Origin: Lentisphaeraceae bacterium
GTDB taxonomy: Bacteria; Verrucomicrobiota; Lentisphaeria; Lentisphaerales; Lentisphaeraceae
Reading direction: 5' to 3'
NCBI GenBank assembly: GCA_021232515.1
Contig: JAJPOQ010000108.1
Coordinates: 1 to 64,000, forward strand
DNA length: 64,000 bases
Shown here: positions 44,475-54,243 of the stretch, piece by piece
Layout: each line of letters opens with the position of its first letter
How positions within the stretch are numbered: the first letter of the stretch is position 1
Made by a program: the position numbers and the translations under genes
Notes under the pieces: model-generated
What the model was told of the DNA's origin: nothing
Databases searched by the model: none
Seen by the model: only the letters and a program-made list of their open reading frames with translations

Positions 44475-45503
44475 TTATTTTTGAAGTTTATGAAAGTTGT
44501 TTAGATAACCGGTTATACAGATGTCGCTGCCAGAGGCCTCAGTTTCCCAATCTAGGACATTGATTGCTTCGTCGAGAGACTGTGGTGAGTCTCCACCAGT
44601 TACTGTTCGACTATTTCTGCCAGTGAGGATTTTTGGGGCGATAAAAAACTTTATTTCATCTACGGCATTTGAAGTCAGTGCATTTGCGGCTAGTTCACCA
44701 CCACCTTCGAGTAGAAGAGATGTTATATTTTGTTTGCCTAGCTCATTGAGAAAAGAGGACCATTCTAGATTAGTTGTTGGCTTGTTGAGTAGGGCGCCTT
44801 CTTCTTGAAACACTTTTGAATCATGTGGAAGGTTTGTCTTTGATGTCCAAATGTAGCGTTGAGGTTGTTGCCAATTTTTATCAAGTACTTTCAAGCCTGA
44901 GTCGTCTTTGAGAATTGTCTCGCCACCTACCATGATTGCGTCACACCATTTTCTCAGGTGTTGAACTTTATCTCTAGAAGCAGGGCCTGTGATCCACTTT
45001 GATAGGCCTTCTTCAGTGGCTATTTTTCCATCGAGAGTCATCGCCATTTTTAAGGTCACGTATGGTTGTTGGTGGACTATCCATTTAAAGAAAGGGAGGT
45101 TTATCTTCCAACATCTCTCAGGTAAGATGTTATATTCTACATCGATGCCTTTTGATTGAAGTATATCTACGGCTTGGCCAGCATGATCAGGATTAGGGTC
45201 TAGTGTCCCTATATAAACTTTTTTTATTCCTCTAGAGATGATTTTCTTTGTACATGGAGGTGTTCTTCCGTGTGTGGAGCAGGGTTCTAAAGTTACATAT
45301 AGTTCTGCGTCTGTGTAGTCTATTGAATCTTTAAGACAATCAACTTCGGCATGTGCTTGGCCAGCTTTGTGGTGATAACCTTTACTAAGCAATTCACCGT
45401 TTTTTGTGGCGACGGCACCGACTAGAGGATTGGGAGATGTTTGACCAAAAGCTTTAAGGGCTTCATCGCAAGCTAGGCTCATCCATTTTTCATGAGTGTT
45501 CAT
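44475..45503 (-). CDS. ribD: Riboflavin biosynthesis deaminase/reductase RibD
   Basis: The 342-residue bifunctional enzyme has an N-terminal cytidine-deaminase-like domain with the zinc motifs HAEVDC (about 50-55) and PCSTHGRTPPC (about 74-84). Its C-terminal reductase domain includes MTLDGKIATEEGLSKWITG and EGGGELAANAL. It carries out two consecutive steps of riboflavin synthesis. Its start overlaps the thiD stop (ATGA). No other rib gene is adjacent. Confidence 0.95.
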   Translation of the reverse strand: MNTHEKWMSLACDEALKAFGQTSPNPLVGAVATKNGELLSKGYHHKAGQAHAEVDCLKDSIDYTDAELYVTLEPCSTHGRTPPCTKKIISRGIKKVYIGTLDPNPDHAGQAVDILQSKGIDVEYNILPERCWKINLPFFKWIVHQQPYVTLKMAMTLDGKIATEEGLSKWITGPASRDKVQHLRKWCDAIMVGGETILKDDSGLKVLDKNWQQPQRYIWTSKTNLPHDSKVFQEEGALLNKPTTNLEWSSFLNELGKQNITSLLLEGGGELAANALTSNAVDEIKFFIAPKILTGRNSRTVTGGDSPQSLDEAINVLDWETEASGSDICITGYLNNFHKLQK

Positions 45504-46315
45504 AAATTGATTTCTTCGTAATTAACTAAGTTTTCAAGTATACGGAAATTTCCAGGGCTTTTCATGATGTCTTTTTGATTTGTCATAGCGGTATTTTTTA
45601 AACAATGAGCGACATAGTTTTTTGCGTGTTTGCAGGCGTCAATCAAAGGAAGGTCTAGGCTTAAGCCAGCGCATATGGCGCTGCTAATTCTACATCCTGT
45701 ACCATGTGAAGTCTTGCTTTTTATCTCTTCTGTAGAGTATTTGATAATTTGATCTTTTGAAATGAGGTAGTCAGTACTTGGGTTTAGGGAATGGCCACCT
45801 TTAAGGAAGATATAGATGTTTTTGTCATTGCAGAGTTTCTGCGATTTTCTTAAAAGGTCATCTGTGTCGCATGAGGAGTCATTTAAAATCCATTTTATTT
45901 CATCCCAGTTTGGGGTGATTAGAAAGACTTTGTCGAGGAAGTTATTGATGAAATATGAGTGAGTGTCACTTTTTAGAAAGTCTTTTCCAGAAGTAGCTTT
46001 GATTACTGGGTCAACAATACAGGTTTTATGGTGGATGTAGTCGCCAATTATGGAGAGCTGATCAAGGTCGCAGATCAGTCCAGTTTTAATAAATGTTGGC
46101 TTAAAATAATTTTCCACTGCGGTTATTTGAGCCTTAAGATTGTGAGTTGGAGTCTTACCCACTTCTAGGATAGTCTCAGGATTTTGTGCAGTAGTGGCTG
46201 TTATGGCATTTAGACCATGAACTTGATAGTCATGGAAGACTTGAAGATCTGCTTGTATTCCGGCTTCACCACCACTGTCACTACCTGCTATACTTAGACA
46301 TGAGGGAATATTCAT
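45500..46315 (-). CDS. thiD: Hydroxymethylpyrimidine/phosphomethylpyrimidine kinase
   Basis: The 271-residue kinase has the ribokinase-like fold. Visible segments are AGSDSGGEAGIQADLQ at the N-terminus, NAITATTAQNP, TPNWDEIKWIL, LKGGH and GTGCRISSAICAGL near the C-terminus, the anion hole with the catalytic base region. It phosphorylates HMP and HMP-P in thiamine synthesis. It overlaps both neighbours by 4 bases, so thiamine, riboflavin and a rhodanese share a transcript. Confidence 0.93.
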   Translation of the reverse strand: MNIPSCLSIAGSDSGGEAGIQADLQVFHDYQVHGLNAITATTAQNPETILEVGKTPTHNLKAQITAVENYFKPTFIKTGLICDLDQLSIIGDYIHHKTCIVDPVIKATSGKDFLKSDTHSYFINNFLDKVFLITPNWDEIKWILNDSSCDTDDLLRKSQKLCNDKNIYIFLKGGHSLNPSTDYLISKDQIIKYSTEEIKSKTSHGTGCRISSAICAGLSLDLPLIDACKHAKNYVAHCLKNTAMTNQKDIMKSPGNFRILENLVNYEEINL

Positions 46316-46809
46316 TTGATGACAGCTTGGTAGTTTGAGTTTAGGAAATTCCAGTCTTTAGAGTATGTATGGACTTTTTTGGTGATCTTGCCATTTTGAA
46401 TAAAGTTGCCCTTGGCGTGAGACCAAGCGAGAACTCCACCCTTCAGATTTTTGATTTTATATTTTTGAAACTTCTCTGCAAATTTTCCACTTCGATAACC
46501 GATAGTGCAGTAGGCTATTAGTTGATTGGAGCGAAAACTTTCAGGAGATTTTTCAAATTCTTTTTGAGTAATGGCTCCTGGTAACATGGAGATTTTTTGT
46601 TCCGCTTCTGTACGAACATCGATCAGAGTTACTTTTTTGGCTTTAATAAGTTTTATCAGATCAGTAGCCAGAATTATGGGGCAGTTGGTGTTTTTTGTGA
46701 GTTGTTTGAATTTGCTGTCTATTTTTTCAACACGTTGGAGATTCGAGCTCTCAGCTAAGCCTGAGCTCATAGTGAGCACGAAAGTTGCGATGATAAGTAG
46801 ATGTCTCAT
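46312..46809 (-). CDS. Exported rhodanese-like protein
   Basis: The 165-residue protein has an N-terminal signal (cleavage near SGLAES, residue 19). A rhodanese domain follows, with TLIDVRTEAEQKI and the active-site loop AYCTIGYRSGKFA (Cys near 109). It probably acts in the periplasm on sulfur or as a thiol carrier. It is the first gene of the run with thiD and ribD, with a 4-base overlap to thiD, but the link may only be genomic. Confidence 0.85.
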   Translation of the reverse strand: MRHLLIIATFVLTMSSGLAESSNLQRVEKIDSKFKQLTKNTNCPIILATDLIKLIKAKKVTLIDVRTEAEQKISMLPGAITQKEFEKSPESFRSNQLIAYCTIGYRSGKFAEKFQKYKIKNLKGGVLAWSHAKGNFIQNGKITKKVHTYSKDWNFLNSNYQAVIK

Positions 46810-46956
46810 TCAGTTGTCTGTTTGATTCGGATTAATAGTGAACAATTTCAGTATAATCTAGTGCATTTATTAAGGTTTTTTCTTAGAATGCTTGTGGATT
46901 ATTGTGTTTTTGTTTCAATAGGAGCATAAAACTAACTTTAAATTTGGACTTATTCC

Positions 46957-48645
46957 ATGTCTGACGTAGAAATAGATAACGATACACTTCCGCTTTGGCG
47001 TATTCTCGAAAATAATCACATTCTTGAAGATGATGTGCTTCGAGAGGTATATGACGTTCACCTTGATACAGGTAAGTCGTTTTATCGGTTGCTGGTATCT
47101 GGTGGGTTTATTCAAGAAGCCGAACTTCTAAAACTCATCGCAGACGAATTGGGTTCACATATCGTTGACCTAAAGACTTTTAATGCGTCACAAGAGCTGC
47201 TAGATCTTGTACCTCAAGGTGTGGCAAGAATGTATAATATTATACCCTATGAAGTTGTTGATGGCCGCTTAGGAATTGTTGCTGCAGATGCGTTGAACTA
47301 TAAAATACATGATGAGTTGCAATACGTTCTGAATTATGAAATCTATATTCTTGTATCTAAACCTGAAAATGTTAAGATTGCAGTAGATCATTATTATCCA
47401 GTTTTGACTGAAGGTGTTGGAGAGTTATTGGATGGTCTCGAAGAAATAGACTCCTTTGATGAAGAAGAGGTTACTCTTGACCAATTAAATGACACTTCAA
47501 TAGTCAAGTTTGTTGATGCAGTATTAAAAAAAGCAGTTAAAGATAAGGCTAGTGATGTTCATTTTGAGCCTTTTCAAGACGAATATAAAATACGTTGTCG
47601 TATAGATGGTGCACTTTATGAAGTCGAGGGGCCACCTAAAGCCTTGGCAAATGCCATATCAAGTAGGGTGAAGGTGTTGTCAAATATGAATATCTCAGAG
47701 AGAAGAATTCCACAAGATGGTCGTATCGATTATCGCTATAAAGGTAGAGCAGTAGATATGCGAGTGTCGACTTTGCCGACGCAGTATGGAGAGAGTATTT
47801 GTATACGAGTTTTAGACAGAGAGAATACCTCCCTTGCTTTGGATACATTGGGCTTCTCCGAAGCCATTAGGAATCAAATTGATAGACTGATAAAGAGACC
47901 CAATGGTATTTTTATTGTAACTGGCCCAACAGGGTCGGGTAAATCGACAACACTCTATTCTTGCTTGAATGAATTAAATACTTTGGATACAAAGATCTTA
48001 ACTGCGGAAGATCCAGTAGAGTATGACATCGAAGGTATCATGCAGGTCGGAATTAAAGAAAATATTGGTCTTACGTATGCTAGAGTTTTGCGTTCATTTT
48101 TAAGGCAAGACCCAGATAAAATAATGGTGGGTGAGATTCGTGATGGAGAAACTGCAAATATTGCGATTCAAGCAGCATTGACTGGTCACACAGTTTTTAC
48201 CACTTTGCATACAAATGACGCACCAGGAGCTGTTGCAAGACTTTTAGATATGGATGTGAAACCGTTCTTATTGGCAGCGTCATTGATTAGTGTACTAGGT
48301 CAAAGGCTTTTGAGGCGCATTTGTTCGGAGTGTAGAACCTCTTATAAACCAGGAAAGCGTGATTTAGAAGTGTTAGAATTGACGGGTGAGGATGTTAAAG
48401 ATAAAGCATTTTACTATGGGAAAGGCTGTGCAAAATGTAACTCCACTGGATACAAAGGCAGAATTGCTTTGCATGAAATGTTTGAGATAAGCCCTACAAT
48501 AAAAGCCTTGATTTCTAAAGGGGCGCCATCTTCAACTTTGAAGGCTCAGGCACTTAAAGAAGGCATGTTTACAATGAGAATGCATGGAATTCAAGAAATT
48601 TTGGCTGGCACTACCACAGTTGAAGAAGTAATTAAATATACCTAA
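46957..48645 (+). CDS. pilB: Type IV pilus extension ATPase (PilB/GspE family)
   Basis: The 562-residue ATPase has an N-terminal MshEN-like domain (about 20-160). The ATPase core has the Walker [11 protein letters not shown] (about 324-333), Walker B MVGEIRD (about 389-395), and a zinc finger with CSEC and CAKC (about 453-490). It powers pilus assembly or type II secretion. The following pilT and pilC genes favour a type IV pilus. No pilin or secretin gene is in the window. Confidence 0.93.
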   Translation: MSDVEIDNDTLPLWRILENNHILEDDVLREVYDVHLDTGKSFYRLLVSGGFIQEAELLKLIADELGSHIVDLKTFNASQELLDLVPQGVARMYNIIPYEVVDGRLGIVAADALNYKIHDELQYVLNYEIYILVSKPENVKIAVDHYYPVLTEGVGELLDGLEEIDSFDEEEVTLDQLNDTSIVKFVDAVLKKAVKDKASDVHFEPFQDEYKIRCRIDGALYEVEGPPKALANAISSRVKVLSNMNISERRIPQDGRIDYRYKGRAVDMRVSTLPTQYGESICIRVLDRENTSLALDTLGFSEAIRNQIDRLIKRPNGIFIVTGPTGSGKSTTLYSCLNELNTLDTKILTAEDPVEYDIEGIMQVGIKENIGLTYARVLRSFLRQDPDKIMVGEIRDGETANIAIQAALTGHTVFTTLHTNDAPGAVARLLDMDVKPFLLAASLISVLGQRLLRRICSECRTSYKPGKRDLEVLELTGEDVKDKAFYYGKGCAKCNSTGYKGRIALHEMFEISPTIKALISKGAPSSTLKAQALKEGMFTMRMHGIQEILAGTTTVEEVIKYT

Positions 48646-48676
48646 AACTCTGAAACTATTAGGAGACTAAGAGCTT

Positions 48677-49738
48677 ATGATTGAGATGCCGGATCTCTTA
48701 CAACTGGTTATTGACGAAGGCGCCAGTGACCTACATATTACCACTGGAGTTCCTCCAATGCTAAGAATGAATGGGTCATTAACGCCATTAGACACAGCAC
48801 CATTGCAGTCAGAAGATACAGAAAGGTTGATGAAGGCTATCACTTCTGATGCTCGCAGAGCAGAAATAAGTGAGATGGGCGGTGTAGACTTTGGTTTTAG
48901 TTTTGGAGAGCAAGCACGTTTTCGTGTAAGTGTACTCAAGCAGAAAGGTTCTTATGGTATGGTTCTAAGGACTATATCTAACACCTTGCTTACTTTAGAG
49001 CAAATTGGTTTGCCTGCATCAATAAAAGATCTCCTATACAAACCACGAGGTTTAGTTCTAGTCACGGGCCCGACAGGTTCCGGTAAGTCAACGACTCTAG
49101 CTTCGATGATTGACGTTATTAACAAAGAAAGAGATGTTCATATTATTACAATTGAAGATCCAATCGAGTTTTATCACGCACATAAACAAAGTGTAGTTAC
49201 TCAGCGTGAAGTCGGTGTTGATGTTCCTTCGTTTGCAGAAGCTCTGAAAAAAGCACTTCGCCAAGACCCGGATGTAATTCTTGTTGGTGAAATGCGTGAC
49301 CTAGAGACAATCGGTGCAGCTGTAACAGCAGCAGAAACAGGTCACTTAGTTTTTGGAACTTTACATACGACTGGTGCAGCAGAAACTATTGACAGGATAG
49401 TCGATGTTTTTCCAACAGACCAGCAAGAGCAAGTTCGTTCCCAATTGGCAAATGGCTTAGAGGCAGTCATATCGCAACTTTTACTCAAGAGAGCAGATAC
49501 AGGTGGCCGCGTTGCAGCATTTGAAATAATGGTCAAAACTGACTCAATTAAGGCATTGATTAGAGATAATAAAACTTTCAGAATTACTTCAGATATTCAA
49601 ACTGGAGCGAAATATGGAATGGTTACATTGGATGCACATTTATTGCATCTTTATGAATCAGGTATGATTTCTTATGCTGATCTCATCACAAAATGCCGTG
49701 ATGTTGAAGGCATGAACGCAAATCTTCAAGGTAAATAA
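48677..49738 (+). CDS. pilT: Type IV pilus retraction ATPase PilT
   Basis: The 353-residue ATPase has an N-terminal PAS-like region with [16 protein letters not shown]. The core carries Walker [17 protein letters not shown] (about 134-149), the ASP-box-type IEDPIEF, and Walker [16 protein letters not shown]. It lacks the GspE N-terminal domain and zinc finger, as PilT does. It drives pilus retraction. Ribosome site AGGAG at 48661; a second ATG at 48686 is a possible start. Confidence 0.93.
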   Translation: MIEMPDLLQLVIDEGASDLHITTGVPPMLRMNGSLTPLDTAPLQSEDTERLMKAITSDARRAEISEMGGVDFGFSFGEQARFRVSVLKQKGSYGMVLRTISNTLLTLEQIGLPASIKDLLYKPRGLVLVTGPTGSGKSTTLASMIDVINKERDVHIITIEDPIEFYHAHKQSVVTQREVGVDVPSFAEALKKALRQDPDVILVGEMRDLETIGAAVTAAETGHLVFGTLHTTGAAETIDRIVDVFPTDQQEQVRSQLANGLEAVISQLLLKRADTGGRVAAFEIMVKTDSIKALIRDNKTFRITSDIQTGAKYGMVTLDAHLLHLYESGMISYADLITKCRDVEGMNANLQGK

Positions 49739-49762
49739 GTCCAGCAATAAAGGAATAGATAC

Positions 49763-51010
49763 GTGGCTAAATTTCAATACACAGCGATGGATAGTCGTGG
49801 TAAGGAAACTAAGGGTGTTTTAGAAGCAGACTCCGAGCAGGACGCAACAGCACAACTTAAGGATAAAGGTCTTTATCCAACAAATATTTCTGAGTCTGGA
49901 GCAAAGAAAAAGAAGAAAAAGAAAAAATCTGCAGGAAGCATGCAGATTACTCTTGGTACTCCAAAGATACGTAAAAAAGCATTGACTACATTTACTCGTC
50001 AGTTGGCAGTACTTTTAGATGCGGGCCTTCCACTTGTTAGATCGTTAAGAACTCTTGAGAAGCAAGCTAAAAAGGATATTGCTTTACAATCGATAGTTGG
50101 AGATGTTGCAAATAGCGTTGAAGCGGGAGCGACTTTTTCAGAGTCTTTAGCAAATCATAAAAAATCATTTAATGACCTTTATGTGAACATGGTGAAAGCT
50201 GGTGAAGCATCCGGTGCTATGGAGCAAGTTTTAAATAGACTTGCTGAGTTCATGGAGAAAGCCCAAAAGCTTATTGCCAAAGTTAAGGGTGCGATGATGT
50301 ATCCGGCGGCTGTTCTTGGTATTGCAGGAATTATTACTTGGGGCTTGATGGTTTTTATCATACCTAAGTTTAAGAAGATTTTTGCTGATCTTTTAGATGG
50401 TGAACCTTTGCCAGACTTAACAGAATTTGTTATTGCGATTAGTGATTTTGTTTCAAATAATGCATTAATTACTATAGGTGGCGGAATAGTTGTAGTAGTT
50501 CTATTTATAATGTTCAAAAAATCTAAAGTCGGCAGTAAGATAATTGATACATTGATGCTAAAGGCACCTCCATTTGGTGGACTTTTTACGAAAGTGGCGG
50601 TAGCACGTTTTTGTAGGACGTTGAGTACGCTGCTTGCTTCAGGTGTTTCTATTTTGAATGCACTTGATATTGTTCGTGACACGAGTTCAAATCAAGTGTT
50701 GGCTAACGCAGTTCAGTCTGTTCATGATGCAGTGAAAGAAGGTGAGACTATGACAGCTCCACTGCAACAGGCAAATATCTTCCCAGATATGGTTATTTCA
50801 ATGATTGAAGTCGGTGAAGAAACTGGTGCTTTACCTGAGATGCTTACAAGGATTGCAGACGTTTATGAAGATGAGGTTGACGTTGCTGTTGACGGCTTAA
50901 CCTCACTTATTGAACCAATGATGATTGTAATGCTAGCAGGTATTGTTGGTACAATCGTAATAGCCATGTTTATGCCTATGATCAGTCTGATCAACAAATT
51001 AGGCGGCTAG
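49763..51010 (+). CDS. pilC: Type IV pilus inner-membrane protein PilC/GspF
   Basis: The 415-residue protein has the two-copy GspF arrangement: cytoplasmic helical domains around 70-180 and 275-385 and three membrane helices (about 180-205, 230-255 and 385-405). The FTRQLAVLLDAGLPLVRSLRTLE segment is characteristic. A Lys-rich linker at about 47-60 precedes the first domain. It starts with GTG. With PilB and PilT it forms the platform of a pilus machine. Confidence 0.93.
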   Translation: MAKFQYTAMDSRGKETKGVLEADSEQDATAQLKDKGLYPTNISESGAKKKKKKKKSAGSMQITLGTPKIRKKALTTFTRQLAVLLDAGLPLVRSLRTLEKQAKKDIALQSIVGDVANSVEAGATFSESLANHKKSFNDLYVNMVKAGEASGAMEQVLNRLAEFMEKAQKLIAKVKGAMMYPAAVLGIAGIITWGLMVFIIPKFKKIFADLLDGEPLPDLTEFVIAISDFVSNNALITIGGGIVVVVLFIMFKKSKVGSKIIDTLMLKAPPFGGLFTKVAVARFCRTLSTLLASGVSILNALDIVRDTSSNQVLANAVQSVHDAVKEGETMTAPLQQANIFPDMVISMIEVGEETGALPEMLTRIADVYEDEVDVAVDGLTSLIEPMMIVMLAGIVGTIVIAMFMPMISLINKLGG

Positions 51011-51042
51011 AAAATCTTACAAAATTAAGCTCAAAAGCAATT

Positions 51043-51078
51043 AAATGACAAATATGACATATGTTATATTTGTCATTT
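51043..51078. repeat. 36-base near-perfect palindrome
   Basis: AAATGACAAATAT (51043-51055) and its exact reverse complement (51066-51078) flank a central GACATATGTT. The central ACATATGT is itself self-complementary, so the whole element is almost a perfect palindrome with one mismatched pair. No T-tract follows. It lies between the pilC stop and the large TPR gene, 123 bases ahead of the latter. It may be an operator, or a terminator with poor T-tract. Confidence 0.6.
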
Positions 51079-51200
51079 GTGTGTTTTGGGAATAGAGTAA
51101 ATATTAAAAAAACGTTGAATCTGTCTTGATTGATGTCTAACTGAACTTAGTATAGTCGTCTAAAAATTCGGCCATTCAACCTGTGAAGAGAGAGTTGTTT

Positions 51201-54200
51201 ATGATCACGAAATCAAATATTAAGCCTTCTAAAAGGCTGCTGAAAGTGCTCGGCATTTCAGCGTTGGTAGGTACGTCCGCCACAACTTTGCAAGCACAAA
51301 ATCAGCGAGATGATATTGCGCTTGTAGATCAAATGATAAGTGCAAAAAGTAAAATCGACTTAACTAAAGAGTTAAGCATTCACTTAAGACTTATTAAAGA
51401 TCTTTATAGCCCAAGTGTTTATTCACTTCAAGACGCTAAGATTTCTTATGTTAGCGGTAGTAAGACTAAAGCTCGTCAGGCTTTTACAAGTATTAAGCCA
51501 ACTGACAAAGCTTATCCTGAAATGGTTTTTTCATACTTCCAGTATGCAAATATGGAAGGTGTGAATGATTCCACTGGTAAGAAAGAAGCAGCAACACTTT
51601 ATTTTGAATCTAATCTTAAAAATACAGTTCCAGCACAAGGTAGTCGCAAACGTGATGTGTTAATCGGAATGGTAGAAGTTTACAATAAACTTGTTAAGAG
51701 CGATGAGAAGAAGCTCGCAGAGTTAAAAAAATGGGGTGATGCAAATGGCATCGTCATTAATGACGCACCTCCAATTCAGCCATTTATAGATGCCAATGAC
51801 GCTGCTGAAAAAATAGTTCTCAAAGACAAGGGCGTAGACCCTAAAGCCAAAGTCAATGTAAAAGAACTGGAAACATTTATCGCTGCTCAGATTAAAGCTG
51901 AGTGGGAGAAAATGGATTATTGGTTCTTTAAAGGTGTTATCGAAAGAGCTCGAGCTTACGTTCTCATAGGTCAAGAAGATAAGGCTATGGCAACGATTGA
52001 TAAGTTCATGGAAAAGTTCCTCAAGATGGATGAGGAAGTTAAGCAGACAATCATGGGTGATGATAAGATCCCTAAATCAGATAAACCTAAAATGATCAAA
52101 GCTGCTAGCTTTATGGCAGGTATTTACTATACAAGAGGGCTTGCTCGTTTAATTAAAGCTAAGAAGCTAAATAAAGCGAAGAAGAAAGATGAAGCGAAAG
52201 ACCTTCTTATAGGTCGTACAGGTGCAGCTGTTCAGTTTTATCTTTGTACACTAAAAAATAAAGGTAGTAACGAAGCTTTTAAATCTATTCTTAGATATGG
52301 AGATTGTCGAGATCTAGCTAAGAAATGGTTTGATAAGGGTCTTAAGAACCTAAAAATAAATCCAATGGAAGAAGGTAAAGCTTTTTACTCACTTCAGTAC
52401 TATGAAAAAGCTCTTGAGAAGTTTGATACATTCAAAACTAAATCTGCTACGAAAGAAGGTTATGAAGCAATGTATCTCGCGATTCCTTCTAGTGTGAAGT
52501 CAGAACAGCTAGATAGGGCAGATGAATATCTAGACGTACTTAGAGATAAATATCTTAAGTACAATAAAGAACCAAATGCTTACTATACGAAGATGTGCCT
52601 TTATATGTCTGGTGTCTATAAGAAAAAAATGGACGAAACAGAGAATAAAGAAGAAAAAGCTAAGTTTGACCAAATTCGTACAGATTACTACAAGCGAACT
52701 CTAGAAGTCGGTAAAGGTAATGCACCAGTTGCATATTCTTTAGCAAACAAAGAGTTTGTATTAACTTTTGAATTGAAGAAGCAGGGTAAGAAAGATGAGG
52801 CCCGCGCTCAGTATGAAAAAGCAATCAAAACTTACGAAGGTATAACTTCTCGTTACCCATCTTCATTGGAAACTGTTAAGTCTTATAAGAAGATGGCTCA
52901 ACTACATGAGTACTTTAAAGACTTTGATAAAGCGGCAAAAAACTATGAAGCTTATTCAGAGCGTCTCGCAACTCCAGACGTAACTGGCCGTATTGATAAA
53001 GTTGGTATCATGTTTGGTGTAGCAAACATCTACTTCCAAAGAGAAGATTACGCTAAGACTTCAGACAGCTTAAAGAATATTAAAGCTTACATGGAAAAAG
53101 AAGACTTAGAAACTTCAGACCTTAAGCAGAAGAAAGTTATCAAAACTCTTAAAGAAAATAGCACTCTGTTATCTTTGTTTGTGAATGACAAGCTTTCTGT
53201 GCCAGCTAAGAAAGAATTAAGAAAGCTTAAGATTGAACTCAAAGAAAATCCTGAGAATGCTGAGCTATCTGCCAAAGTTAAGAAGGCTGAGAAGGATTTA
53301 AATAAAGAACTCAAAGCTATGGTTGATCAGTTTAAATCATGGTTGAGTACTTATAATAGTTCAATTCAAGTACCAAATGTTATGGCTAGACTTGGTGGTC
53401 TTTATCAGGAAATGAATGATTCTAATCAAGCAAAAGCGACTTACGAAAAGTTAAGAAGGCTTTATCCTGATCACGAAGTAGTTAAGCAAATTAGCTTAAA
53501 TATCGTCAAAGTTCATTTAGAGAATGAAGATATTGAGTCTGCGGCTTCAGCAGTAAAAGATGCTAAACTTGAAGAGCTTGATAAGGATAGCTTAAGATTC
53601 TTAATCAATGCATTCTTAGTTGAAGAAGTGCCTGCAGATATGTCAAAAGATACTCTCAAAGCAACTTCAGAAGTAGTTCTGCGTTCTACAGATAGCCTTT
53701 TGAAACTTTATAAGGCAGAAAAAGCTGATCTGAATAAAATGCACTGGGCTCAATATAGAAAAGCTAGAGCTCTTTATAACTTAGGTAAGTTTGATCAAGC
53801 TAAACCTATCTTAGAAAAAGCAGCTACAGAGAAGAAGCTTGGTCCATATATCTTTGATATTCGTTTCTTACTTGGAGCAATTGCTTCTCAGAAGAAAGAT
53901 TATGATCAAGTTCAGTCTATCTACAGTAAGCTGATGGGTCTCTCTATGAGAATGCCTCCAGACCTTAACAGAACTGTCAGAATTAACTCTGAATGGTCAT
54001 CCGCTTATATGACAGCTGACAATAACGCTCTTATTACTAAAGGTCGTAACTTGGCAATGATGAGTAAAGATACAAACTTGAAGATGTTAGATGAAAATGG
54101 ATCATTGATGGTTCAAAAGTCTTTCTATCTATTCATAAAGTATTCTAAGACTCTTGGTGAAGATATCACTGAAGCAAGAAAAGAGTTTCTTAAGAAATTC

Positions 54201-54239
54201 CCGACTTCACCTTATGCATTATCAGTAAGAAGACTGTAG
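51201..54239 (+). CDS. Large secreted TPR-repeat protein
   Basis: I start at the ATG at 51201, after an AAGAGAGAG site, giving 1012 residues with a signal peptide (cleaved after TTLQAQ, about residue 33). The protein is Lys-rich and helical, with many TPR-like repeats (FDKAAKNYEAY, NQAKATYEKLRRLYPDH, YDQVQSIYSKL). It is probably a periplasmic scaffold for protein complexes. No enzyme domain is seen. It precedes a second secreted protein and the ExbB/ExbD genes with very short spacing, so it may be part of the same energised envelope machine. Confidence 0.85.
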   Translation: MITKSNIKPSKRLLKVLGISALVGTSATTLQAQNQRDDIALVDQMISAKSKIDLTKELSIHLRLIKDLYSPSVYSLQDAKISYVSGSKTKARQAFTSIKPTDKAYPEMVFSYFQYANMEGVNDSTGKKEAATLYFESNLKNTVPAQGSRKRDVLIGMVEVYNKLVKSDEKKLAELKKWGDANGIVINDAPPIQPFIDANDAAEKIVLKDKGVDPKAKVNVKELETFIAAQIKAEWEKMDYWFFKGVIERARAYVLIGQEDKAMATIDKFMEKFLKMDEEVKQTIMGDDKIPKSDKPKMIKAASFMAGIYYTRGLARLIKAKKLNKAKKKDEAKDLLIGRTGAAVQFYLCTLKNKGSNEAFKSILRYGDCRDLAKKWFDKGLKNLKINPMEEGKAFYSLQYYEKALEKFDTFKTKSATKEGYEAMYLAIPSSVKSEQLDRADEYLDVLRDKYLKYNKEPNAYYTKMCLYMSGVYKKKMDETENKEEKAKFDQIRTDYYKRTLEVGKGNAPVAYSLANKEFVLTFELKKQGKKDEARAQYEKAIKTYEGITSRYPSSLETVKSYKKMAQLHEYFKDFDKAAKNYEAYSERLATPDVTGRIDKVGIMFGVANIYFQREDYAKTSDSLKNIKAYMEKEDLETSDLKQKKVIKTLKENSTLLSLFVNDKLSVPAKKELRKLKIELKENPENAELSAKVKKAEKDLNKELKAMVDQFKSWLSTYNSSIQVPNVMARLGGLYQEMNDSNQAKATYEKLRRLYPDHEVVKQISLNIVKVHLENEDIESAASAVKDAKLEELDKDSLRFLINAFLVEEVPADMSKDTLKATSEVVLRSTDSLLKLYKAEKADLNKMHWAQYRKARALYNLGKFDQAKPILEKAATEKKLGPYIFDIRFLLGAIASQKKDYDQVQSIYSKLMGLSMRMPPDLNRTVRINSEWSSAYMTADNNALITKGRNLAMMSKDTNLKMLDENGSLMVQKSFYLFIKYSKTLGEDITEARKEFLKKFPTSPYALSVRRL

Positions 54240-54243
54240 GAGA

